Both the position numbers and the translations under genes were made by a program. Under the pieces are notes generated by a model, which worked only from the letters and a program-made list of their open reading frames with translations, ran no database searches and was not told where the DNA came from. Of a stretch of 48,414 nucleotides of DNA, positions 38,521 through 48,414 are shown one piece after another; position 1 is the stretch's first letter, and each line of letters starts with the position of its first letter. Source of the DNA: Mycoplasmatota bacterium (GTDB lineage: Bacteria; Bacillota_I; Bacilli_A; Izemoplasmatales; Izemoplasmataceae); assembly GCA_030600605.1 (NCBI GenBank), contig JAUVLT010000006.1, positions 1 to 48,414 on the forward strand, read 5' to 3'.

Positions 38521-40620
38521 CTAGATTATTTTGAAATCAATATCTCCATCACTAATATGAGTTTTCATCACTTTAACTTTTACTTTATCCCCAATACGGA
38601 ATATTCGACGTTTACGCTCTCCAATTAAAATCATTAAGTTTTCATCGTATATATAGTAATCATCTCTTAATTCCGAGATATGAACCAATCCTTCAACTGT
38701 ATTAGGTAGTGTAACATATAAGCCAAAGCCAGTTACACTACTTATTATACCATCAAAAACTTTATTGATAAACTTAGAGATATATTCAGCTTTTTTCATA
38801 TCAACTACTTCTCTTTCAAGTAAGACTGCCTTTCTTTCGTTTTCACTAGTTGATGCGGCAATTGCTTGCATATGTTCAAGATAGTAATCAATCACCTTTG
38901 TTGATTGATTACCTTTAAAGAAATACTCTCTTAGTAATCGATGTACAATTAAATCAGGATATCTTCTTATTGGTGAAGTAAAGTGAGTATAATAATCAAA
39001 GGCAAGTCCATAATGTCCAATATTTTGTTCACTATAGATAGCTTTTTGCATACTTCTTAACATCAATAAGTTAATTCCTTTTTCGGCTGAAGTATCTTTC
39101 ACATTTTCAAGTAATTTTTGAAGCTCAAAATGACTAATTTCATTTTTACCTTTTACTTTATATCCAAGAGCATTACTCATTTTCAGTAAACGATGCAATT
39201 TTTCTTCTTTTGGTTTATCATGAACACGATAAATAAATGGTAGATTTAACCAATACACATGTTCAGCTACAACTTGGTTTGCTTTTAACATAAATTCTTC
39301 GATAAGTTTCTCACTAATTCCTCTTTCTCTTACAATAACATCTTCTGCTTTTCCATTTTCATCCAAAATAATATATGCTTCATCTGTTTCAAAATTGATA
39401 CTACCGATGGTATCTCTTTTCTTTTTAAGAATTTTTGCAAGATTTCGCATATCATAAAACATTTCAATTAAATCAACATATTCATTATTAAGATCAACAT
39501 CTCCATTGAATATTTTATTAATCTTTGAATAGGTCATTCTTTTATACGATTTAATAACACTAGGATAAATCTCATAATTAACCACTTTACCCTTATGATC
39601 TATTTCCATATCACAACTAATTGTTAAACGGTCTTTACCCGGAACTAATGAACAAATATTATTACTTAAGTTAACTGGTAACATTGGTATTACCATTCCT
39701 GGTAAATAAATACTTGTTCCCCTTTTATAAGCTTCTTGATCTAGTATTCCGTCTTTTGTAACATAATTACTAACATCAGCAATATGAACACCTAAATGAT
39801 AATTACCATTATCCTTTTTCTTTACGATGACAGCATCATCAAAATCTTTTGAATCTTCTCCATCAATAGTAATAATCATTTCGTCTCTTAAATCTCTTCG
39901 ACCTTCAAGGTCTTCTTTTTTCACTTTAACGTACTTTTTAGCAGTATCAATTACCAAATCACTAAAAACAGGATCAATATTATGTTTTAAGATTTTACTA
40001 ATTATATCGACACCTTTTTCATTTATGTTTCCAATTATACTTGTTATGGTGCACTCAATTTTACCTTTGTAAGCATAATTAATTATTTTCGCTCTTACTT
40101 TGTCAAATTTTCGAGCCCCATTGTAATTTTCTTTTCGAACAATAATACTTTGCTTTATAGTTTTGTCATCACTAATAATATACCCCATACCATCACGATA
40201 TTGAAGTGTACCTATGATGTGAGTATACTTTCGTTCAATAACTCTTCTAATTTCACCCTCAGGTCTAGTTCCTCGTCTATTTCGCGATACAAAAACTAAT
40301 ACCTTGTCTAAATTCATAGCCCCATTCATTGCGTCTCTTGAGATAAAAATATCATCACCTTGAGTATCAACTGGAATTACAAATCCAAATCCTTTTTCTT
40401 TTAAATCTAAATGACCAACAACAAAATCACTATATTTAATAAGGCCATACTCATGAGACTTATTTTCAACAATTAGTGCTTCTTTTGTTAATTGGTTCAT
40501 TGTTTTTACAAGCTCTTTAAATTCAGAACTTGAACTTATTTTAAATATTTCTTTTAAATCATCTATCGATAATTTTCTTGTTGTTTCTTGATTTAATAAT
40601 TCTAGTATTTTATTTTTCAT
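38521..40620 (-). CDS. rnr: Ribonuclease R
   Basis: RNB signature TIDGEDSKDFDDAVIV, HIADVSNYV, YYTHFTSPIRRYPDLIVHRLL; C-terminal S1 domain. Confidence 0.94.
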   Translation of the reverse strand: MKNKILELLNQETTRKLSIDDLKEIFKISSSSEFKELVKTMNQLTKEALIVENKSHEYGLIKYSDFVVGHLDLKEKGFGFVIPVDTQGDDIFISRDAMNGAMNLDKVLVFVSRNRRGTRPEGEIRRVIERKYTHIIGTLQYRDGMGYIISDDKTIKQSIIVRKENYNGARKFDKVRAKIINYAYKGKIECTITSIIGNINEKGVDIISKILKHNIDPVFSDLVIDTAKKYVKVKKEDLEGRRDLRDEMIITIDGEDSKDFDDAVIVKKKDNGNYHLGVHIADVSNYVTKDGILDQEAYKRGTSIYLPGMVIPMLPVNLSNNICSLVPGKDRLTISCDMEIDHKGKVVNYEIYPSVIKSYKRMTYSKINKIFNGDVDLNNEYVDLIEMFYDMRNLAKILKKKRDTIGSINFETDEAYIILDENGKAEDVIVRERGISEKLIEEFMLKANQVVAEHVYWLNLPFIYRVHDKPKEEKLHRLLKMSNALGYKVKGKNEISHFELQKLLENVKDTSAEKGINLLMLRSMQKAIYSEQNIGHYGLAFDYYTHFTSPIRRYPDLIVHRLLREYFFKGNQSTKVIDYYLEHMQAIAASTSENERKAVLLEREVVDMKKAEYISKFINKVFDGIISSVTGFGLYVTLPNTVEGLVHISELRDDYYIYDENLMILIGERKRRIFRIGDKVKVKVMKTHISDGDIDFKII

Positions 40621-40677
40621 AAATACAACCTCCTTCTATTGTTTTTTTTGAGAAAAAAAAGAACACTTTTTGTGTTC

Positions 40678-40899
40678 TTAAGATACCATTGCCCAAACGC
40701 TAAGCATTATAAATACTACGCTCGTTACAGCAGTAACGCGACTCATAACCAATTCAAACCCTCGTTGTTTTTGGTTGTTGAAAAGTTCACTCTTTTCACC
40801 ACTAAATGCGTTATTAATATTATCTTTTGAACTTTGTAGCACTACTAGTGTAATTAAAAACAATGCTACTATTATTAAAATAATGTCGTTAAAATCCAT
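40678..40899 (-). CDS. secG: Preprotein translocase subunit SecG
   Basis: 73 aa two-TM protein with VVLQSSKDNINNAFSG; syntenic with rnr. Confidence 0.85.
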   Translation of the reverse strand: MDFNDIILIIVALFLITLVVLQSSKDNINNAFSGEKSELFNNQKQRGFELVMSRVTAVTSVVFIMLSVWAMVS

Positions 40900-40911
40900 A
40901 ATTCTTTCCTC

Positions 40912-41922
40912 CTATAAGCTTAATCCAATGTATACAAAATAGCTAGCTAGTATTAAAACACTTGGAATAATGTATGTATAAATACTCAAAGATTTCTTTC
41001 TTAGTAAAGCTATCATTAATATTATAGAGTTTATCAGACCTAAAATCAAGAGTAAAGAAATATTTTCTCTTAAGGCTTGATCTGTTACTAAAACATTATA
41101 AATATTTTCTTTATAATTAATGATATCAACAACACTAATTATCGTTAAATTAAAAACATTTGATCCAACAATATTTCCTAGAGCTGCTTCGTAATTTTTA
41201 AGTTTCATTAAAGTAATAACAGCTGTTAATTCTGGTAAACTAGTTGCAACACCTAAGAATATTGCTCCTGCAAAACTAGTACTTAAGTTAAGCTCTGTAG
41301 CTAAATTATCAGTAACGATTGTCACAAAATAACTCGACCCAATAACAACTAAACTCCAAAGAATAAACATAATTGTGATTTTCTTATAAGATAAATCACT
41401 AATTCCATCATCATTTGTGCTTTCTTCTGAATTCATACTTCTAATACTTAAGAAGTAAATAATAATAATTAATAAAGAAATAATATTAAACGTTACCCCA
41501 ATTGATATCCCAATAGTATCGTAATCTAACCAACCAAATCGATTCAACAATAATGGTAAAGCAAATATTACATACATAATAATGATTAATCCGTTAGTTC
41601 TTCTTCCTGATTTTACTTTATTAAAAAATAAATGTTTAATAAAAAATAAATCAGCAACTGCCAGTATTACTATATTAAATATATTACTACCTAAAACATT
41701 ACCAAAAGCTAGTCCTGGTTTAGCCAGTATAACTGTTGATGTAATACTTGTTATAAATTCAGGCATAGACGTAATTGTAGCAAGTAAAACCCCGCCAATT
41801 ACTGCACCGCTAATATTACTTTTCTTATCAAGTTCATCAACAAAGTAACTTAGTTTACTTGTAGCATATATTACTACAAAAGCTAATAAAAAGTACTGAG
41901 CAAAAAGAATACCTGTGTCCAT
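40912..41922 (-). CDS. Na+/Ca2+ exchanger-family (CaCA) protein
   Basis: Duplicated alpha repeats TSMPEFITSI...GNVLGSNIFNI and TSLPELTAV...GNIVGSNVFNL. Confidence 0.9.
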   Translation of the reverse strand: MDTGILFAQYFLLAFVVIYATSKLSYFVDELDKKSNISGAVIGGVLLATITSMPEFITSITSTVILAKPGLAFGNVLGSNIFNIVILAVADLFFIKHLFFNKVKSGRRTNGLIIIMYVIFALPLLLNRFGWLDYDTIGISIGVTFNIISLLIIIIYFLSIRSMNSEESTNDDGISDLSYKKITIMFILWSLVVIGSSYFVTIVTDNLATELNLSTSFAGAIFLGVATSLPELTAVITLMKLKNYEAALGNIVGSNVFNLTIISVVDIINYKENIYNVLVTDQALRENISLLLILGLINSIILMIALLRKKSLSIYTYIIPSVLILASYFVYIGLSL

Positions 41923-42050
41923 GTAATCACTCCTTAAAAACTATTATATTATATATCAACTCAGATAAAAAGTCTATCTATCTTTTTTATACTATAGACT
42001 TAATTAAAAATATAATCTCAATAAAAAAAAATCATTTAGAAGACTTCTTT

Positions 42051-42653
42051 TTACTCAATAACAACATATTGGAACCTAGTAACACTGCGAATTAAAACTA
42101 TCGCTCCAGCAAATCCGACTAGATCTAAATATATAGAAGGAATACTCGAAATCTCAAAATCATTTAATACAAATAATAACATTAATAATAAATATATTAT
42201 ATGTGGTAGATAAAAGAATTTCTTCTTATTAGCACGTGATGAATTTAATTTCTTAATCATCTTTATTGAAAAGATAATAGTATATAAACTTAATAAATGC
42301 AGAGCCATATTAATATAAGTAAGACTACTTAATGGATCATTTAAATCAAATTCTTTAATATTAAAGATATAAAAGAATATTGGAGTTAGTGTAAGAATAA
42401 ATATCGATAAAACAAGATACATAAATACTTTAGTTTGTTTTTGATGATTTTTTAAATTACGGCAAATTAAAAAATATGCTAGTGCAAAGAGCATATACCT
42501 ATTAGAAAAATTAATAAACAGCGCTAAATAAAAAGCTGATGAAGCAAAATAGTTAATTATTTGAAGTGTAAGATAAGACAAAAATATAATAACAATTGTG
42601 TTTCTAACTCTAAGCATTTGACTCTTAGTCATAAATTTCACCACCTCCTTCAT
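42051..42653 (-). CDS. Polytopic membrane protein, hypothetical
   Basis: 200 aa with about six TMs. Confidence 0.5.
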   Translation of the reverse strand: MKEVVKFMTKSQMLRVRNTIVIIFLSYLTLQIINYFASSAFYLALFINFSNRYMLFALAYFLICRNLKNHQKQTKVFMYLVLSIFILTLTPIFFYIFNIKEFDLNDPLSSLTYINMALHLLSLYTIIFSIKMIKKLNSSRANKKKFFYLPHIIYLLLMLLFVLNDFEISSIPSIYLDLVGFAGAIVLIRSVTRFQYVVIE

Positions 42654-42698
42654 TATATAAAAAAAAGGACTAATTTAATAGTCCTTTATTTTAATGTG

Positions 42699-44018
<1,320 letters not shown>

Positions 44019-44116
44019 TTATAAATATTCTCATACATTGTTATTATAGAATAAATAGCTTTATTTTACAAACAATATTATCTTTGTGAAAACACTTTCA
44101 AAACAAAAAAAGAGGC

Positions 44117-45640
44117 TTAAACCTCTTTCTTAATAACTAAACTTTTACCTGTCATTTCTGCTGGTTGCTTTACCCCTAATAATTCAAGAAGAGTTGGTGC
44201 AACATCAGCTAATACTCCTGAGTCTCTCACAATAATATCTTTTTTTGTAATAATAACTGGCACTTTATTTATTGTGTGAGCAGTGAATACTTCACCTTTT
44301 TCATCAAGCATCTTTTCAGCATTTCCATGATCAGCTGTAATAATAGCTACACCATCTTTATCTAAAATAGCATCAACTACCTTACCAACACATTCATCAA
44401 CCACTTCAACTGCTTTAACTGCTGCTGGGATAACACCGGTATGTCCTACCATGTCACAATTTGCAAAGTTAAGAATGATTACATCATGTTTATTTGTAGC
44501 AATTTCATCTAATATTCGATCAGTTACTTTATAAGCACTCATTTCGGGTTGTAAATCGTATGTCGCAACTTTTGGAGAAGCAATTAAAGCTCGATCACTG
44601 TTTTTAATCTTTTTATCTAATCCTCCATCAAAGAAAAATGTTACATGAGCATATTTTTCAGTTTCGGCGATACGTAATTGATTTAATCCGGCTTTACTAA
44701 CAACATCACCAAACATATTACTAAGTTCAATCAATTTAAAAGCAATTTCACCAATAACATTTTCACTATATGACATTGTACATACAAACGTGATATCATC
44801 TGGTCCTTTACTGTAATCTAATCCAGACTTTGTTGGATTAGACATCGCAGTTCCAATTTCAATTGCTCTATCAGGTCTAAAATTAGCAAATATAATACTG
44901 TCTTTATTAGTAACAATTCCCTCTTTCACAACATTAAAAGGATATACAAATTCATCTACTACTCCTTCTTTATAAGAAGCTAACACACCTTCGGTTGCAC
45001 TTTTAGCACTTTTTCCAATTGCGTTACAAATAATATCATATGAAGGTTGAACACGATCCCAATTTTTATCACGATCCATTACGTAATATCTTCCGTGAAC
45101 ACTCGCTATTTTACCATAGTGAATTACACTCATATGATTTTCTAATTCTTCAATATAACTAACTGCTGATTTAGGTGGAACATCTCTTCCATCTAAAAAG
45201 GCGTGTACATAAGTTTCTTTAACTCCCATATCTTTAGCCATATCAATTAAAGCTTTAATATGTTTAATGTGAGAATGTACTCCTCCATCACTTAATAATG
45301 CAAAGATATGAAGTTTTGAATCATTTTTTAAAACATTATTAATTGCACTTACATAAGCTTTATTCGTTTGGAAACTACCATCTTTAATAGCATTATTAAT
45401 CCTTGTTAATGATTGGTAAACTATTCTTCCAGCTCCTAAGTTTAAATGACCTACTTCACTATTACCCATTTGCCCTTCAGGAAGGCCTACATGTAGTCCA
45501 TGCGCACTTAAATAATTCATTGGATATTCTTTCATTAATAAATCTAAGTTAGGAGTGTCAGCCATCTTGACTGCATTACCTTCTACTTGTTCACTAATTC
45601 CAAATCCATCCATTATTAATAATAATACTGGTTTTTTCAT
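44117..45640 (-). CDS. gpmI: 2,3-bisphosphoglycerate-independent phosphoglycerate mutase
   Basis: LLIMDGFGISE, GQMGNSEVGHLNLGAGRIVYQ, FLDGRDVPPKSA, ITADHGNAE. Confidence 0.96.
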   Translation of the reverse strand: MKKPVLLLIMDGFGISEQVEGNAVKMADTPNLDLLMKEYPMNYLSAHGLHVGLPEGQMGNSEVGHLNLGAGRIVYQSLTRINNAIKDGSFQTNKAYVSAINNVLKNDSKLHIFALLSDGGVHSHIKHIKALIDMAKDMGVKETYVHAFLDGRDVPPKSAVSYIEELENHMSVIHYGKIASVHGRYYVMDRDKNWDRVQPSYDIICNAIGKSAKSATEGVLASYKEGVVDEFVYPFNVVKEGIVTNKDSIIFANFRPDRAIEIGTAMSNPTKSGLDYSKGPDDITFVCTMSYSENVIGEIAFKLIELSNMFGDVVSKAGLNQLRIAETEKYAHVTFFFDGGLDKKIKNSDRALIASPKVATYDLQPEMSAYKVTDRILDEIATNKHDVIILNFANCDMVGHTGVIPAAVKAVEVVDECVGKVVDAILDKDGVAIITADHGNAEKMLDEKGEVFTAHTINKVPVIITKKDIIVRDSGVLADVAPTLLELLGVKQPAEMTGKSLVIKKEV

Positions 45641-45786
45641 AAAATCACCTCTACAGCGAGTATTATACTACTTTTAATTACCAATTTAAAGCATAACACC
45701 TCTTGCGGTAGCGTTTTCATGTTTTATATTTTAGTTTAATTTATTATTTTTTTATTATATAATATAATTTGAAAGAAGTTGATACT

Positions 45787-47868
45787 ATGGCACAGTTAAT
45801 GTTAGAAAAACTACTTAGAACATTAAATAAGAATCAAGGGACAGATACATATAATTACACAATTCCAGATTTATGGAATTGTTTTGATTACGATAAATCT
45901 AAATTTATTAAAACTCCATCACATGAATTGATTGTTAATCCATATGATTTTTATAGTTCTGTCATAAAAGATTATATTTTACCAAAAAAACAAAAATCTC
46001 TTAATTACCAAATTTCTTTATCTAAAACAATTGATAAAAAACATCCTAAGGCTTATCGTGGAGGAGATTGGATTAAAGAAAGTGTTGTTTATTCAACAAT
46101 GATTCGTACTAGTTCTGCATGGGATAGTGATCGTTCAGGAATACTTGAAGACAAAAACCTTTACCAAATGTCAGAAACTGGTTCATTTGTAAAAATGTTA
46201 TCGCTTCTTCCTTTACTTAAAAAAATGGGTATTGACACTGTATATATGTTACCAATATCAAAGTTTAGTCAAAAAGATAAAAAAGGTGATTTAGGTAGTC
46301 CTTATGGTGTATCAAATTTTAACGAACTAGATCCAAATTTAAAAGATCCGCTAACAAAAGACGACATGACTTTAGATGAAGAATTCAAAGCTTTTGTTGA
46401 AGCATGTCATATTTTAGATATGCGAGTAATGATTGATATAATTCCAAGAACAAACGCAGTTTGTAATGATCTTATTAAAGATTACCCAGATTGGTTTTAT
46501 TGGATTAAGGCTAGTGAATATAATAATTATATGGTTCCAAAAATAAATAATATCGATAATACTTCTATACCATCTGTTAAATTAATGGAGAAAGTATATC
46601 AAGAAGAAGACACTTATCGTCATATTAACATGTTTCAATATGATCCAAAAACACAGAATGAAAAACTCTGGAATGAAATAAGAAATGACATTCCTTTAGC
46701 AGCTTCTATCGAGAAACATTTTGATTTAAGAATTGCCCCAGCATTTAGTGACCACATCAATGACGCACAACCACCATGGACTGATGCAACATTTTTTAGA
46801 ATGTATCTGGATTTTCCTAAAGAAACAATTTCTTTCTTAGATACAATTGACCGTCCTCCATACATTCTATTTGACACAATTAAGTCAAATATGTATCATG
46901 GAGCTGTTCCGAATATTAAACTTTGGGAGAAACTTGCTGACATCGTTCCAAGCTACCAAAGACGATTTGGAATTGATGGAGCACGTATTGATATGGGTCA
47001 TGCTTTACCAGCAAAATTACTAGATATGATTATCTCAAAAGCACGTGAAATTGATTCTGACTTTTCATTTATCGCCGAAGAACTTCAACCTACTAATGCT
47101 CAATTTGCACACGACGCAGGATATAATATGATAATTGGTAATGGTTTCATAATGGAACCAAGAGTATTTGAAGGAGCCCTTCACGAGTTCATGTATAAGT
47201 CTGTTAACCTACCTTTACCAGTGTTTGCGGTTGGTGAAACACATGACACTCCTAGACTTGCTTCAAGAAACGGCAAAGAACAACTTTCTAAGCTTTTAAC
47301 TGTTTTGAATATGTTCATGCCTAACGGAGTCCCATTTATAAATAGTGGTCAAGAAATATTTGAAAGACAACCAATGAATACTGGACTTGATTGTTCAAAA
47401 TATGAACAATTTAGTTTAGATCGAGACGATCCATATAATGGTAAACTAGCACTATTTGATAAATATCAATTTCACTACATTAACCCCCGTCGTTGGGAAA
47501 TTCCTGATATCCTCGATTTCATTAAACCAATAAGAAAAAAATGGCTTAAACAAATTACAAACAAACGCCTTTTTGTTCCAATATATAGCGTTGACCACAC
47601 AAGAACATTCATTGGCGTGGCATACTATAAAAAGAATAAAAAAAGACAAGATAACTGTTTGCTTATACTAGCAAACGGAGATTCTTTTAATCAACAAGTA
47701 TTGAAACCAGATATCACTAAATTAAGAAAATTATCAGGTAATAACCAGCTGATTGGAAAATTACTTTTCTCAACCCATGAAGATCCCCGTAAATTTACTC
47801 AATTTTACGACCTTAATACAATTGATTTACATTTAGGTGCAGGAGAAATTAAAATAGTAGAACTTTAG
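45787..47868 (+). CDS. GH13-like alpha-amylase-family glycoside hydrolase
   Basis: GSPYGVSNFNELDPNL, VMIDIIPRTNA, GIDGARIDMGHALP, FIAEELQP, VGETHDTPRLA (GH13 region-like motifs); start ATG at 45787 with upstream gaaagaag. Confidence 0.7.
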   Translation: MAQLMLEKLLRTLNKNQGTDTYNYTIPDLWNCFDYDKSKFIKTPSHELIVNPYDFYSSVIKDYILPKKQKSLNYQISLSKTIDKKHPKAYRGGDWIKESVVYSTMIRTSSAWDSDRSGILEDKNLYQMSETGSFVKMLSLLPLLKKMGIDTVYMLPISKFSQKDKKGDLGSPYGVSNFNELDPNLKDPLTKDDMTLDEEFKAFVEACHILDMRVMIDIIPRTNAVCNDLIKDYPDWFYWIKASEYNNYMVPKINNIDNTSIPSVKLMEKVYQEEDTYRHINMFQYDPKTQNEKLWNEIRNDIPLAASIEKHFDLRIAPAFSDHINDAQPPWTDATFFRMYLDFPKETISFLDTIDRPPYILFDTIKSNMYHGAVPNIKLWEKLADIVPSYQRRFGIDGARIDMGHALPAKLLDMIISKAREIDSDFSFIAEELQPTNAQFAHDAGYNMIIGNGFIMEPRVFEGALHEFMYKSVNLPLPVFAVGETHDTPRLASRNGKEQLSKLLTVLNMFMPNGVPFINSGQEIFERQPMNTGLDCSKYEQFSLDRDDPYNGKLALFDKYQFHYINPRRWEIPDILDFIKPIRKKWLKQITNKRLFVPIYSVDHTRTFIGVAYYKKNKKRQDNCLLILANGDSFNQQVLKPDITKLRKLSGNNQLIGKLLFSTHEDPRKFTQFYDLNTIDLHLGAGEIKIVEL

Positions 47869-47897
47869 AAAAGGATGGAAATTTCCATCCTTTTTCA
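47868..47897. terminator. Intrinsic terminator
   Basis: aaaaggatggaaatttccatcctttttc. Confidence 0.75.
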
Positions 47898-47939
47898 TAT
47901 ATTCTTTTCTACATTCAAACAAAAAGATAACCATTTTGG

Positions 47940-48413
47940 TTATCTTTGTTTAGCAAGATTTAAATTCCAGACAATAACTCTTTTGAATAGAATATCCAAT
48001 ATTAATACTTGTATTGGTAACTTAATAATTAATGTCGCAATTCTAAATGGTAAACTTGCAAGTCCTCCTGCTCCAAAAAACAAATATAGCTGAAAAGTAT
48101 TAATAGAGAAACAAAGGATACTCGTAAGCAATACAGTAAAAACAATTCTTCCCATTGATAATTCTTTTCTTCCAAATAGTAATAACCCGGGAATAATTCC
48201 CCATAACATTGAAGATAAAGTAAACAGATTAACCCCCATTGCCAGATTTGGTACTAAGATATTAAACCAATCTACAATTAGACCGCTTAATCCACCAATT
48301 ATTGGCCCAAACATTATCCCAGTTATCATTAATGGAATATCATAAAATGTAAATCTAAAATCGGATAATGTAAATGAGAAAAACGATTTTAATAAAAAAC
48401 TCATTGAAATCAT
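47940..48413 (-). CDS. ECF transporter S component, possibly folate family (may extend past window)
   Basis: FRFTFYDIPLMITGIMFGPIIGGLSGLIVDWFNILV...; 5' end lies at the window edge. Confidence 0.65.
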   Translation of the reverse strand: MISMSFLLKSFFSFTLSDFRFTFYDIPLMITGIMFGPIIGGLSGLIVDWFNILVPNLAMGVNLFTLSSMLWGIIPGLLLFGRKELSMGRIVFTVLLTSILCFSINTFQLYLFFGAGGLASLPFRIATLIIKLPIQVLILDILFKRVIVWNLNLAKQR

Positions 48414-48414
48414 C

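Overview
This is a low-GC, standard-code, Firmicutes/Mollicutes-like chromosomal window. The left half (1-23.7 kb) is mostly ordinary chromosome. It holds a purine/xanthine catabolism operon (SsnA-like amidohydrolase, dihydropyrimidinase-like protein, P-loop NTPase, XdhC, three-subunit molybdenum hydroxylase, MocA), glutamine synthetase, an acetate-type Na+ symporter, a 5'-nucleotidase-like lipoprotein, TypA/BipA and a divergent EF-G. The right flank (37.4-48.4 kb) has a conserved core order: ssrA (tmRNA), smpB, rnr, secG, eno, gpmI. Between them, about 24.2-37.44 kb is a genomic island ending exactly at the tmRNA 3' end. It is split into small cargo modules by a family of tmRNA-3'-end-like structured repeats, and no integrase is visible. 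The modules carry an XRE operon, AbiE toxin-antitoxin, a phosphotransferase, GNAT plus a RelE/AbrB pair, an ABC exporter and IS3 elements. The last module also contains what looks like an undescribed peptide quorum-sensing locus: an RRNPP/Rgg-like regulator, an unannotated 47-aa secreted pro-peptide, and a perfect 26-bp operator-like sequence upstream of both the peptide gene and a divergent secreted-protein gene. All family assignments come from reading the sequence; no database search was run.
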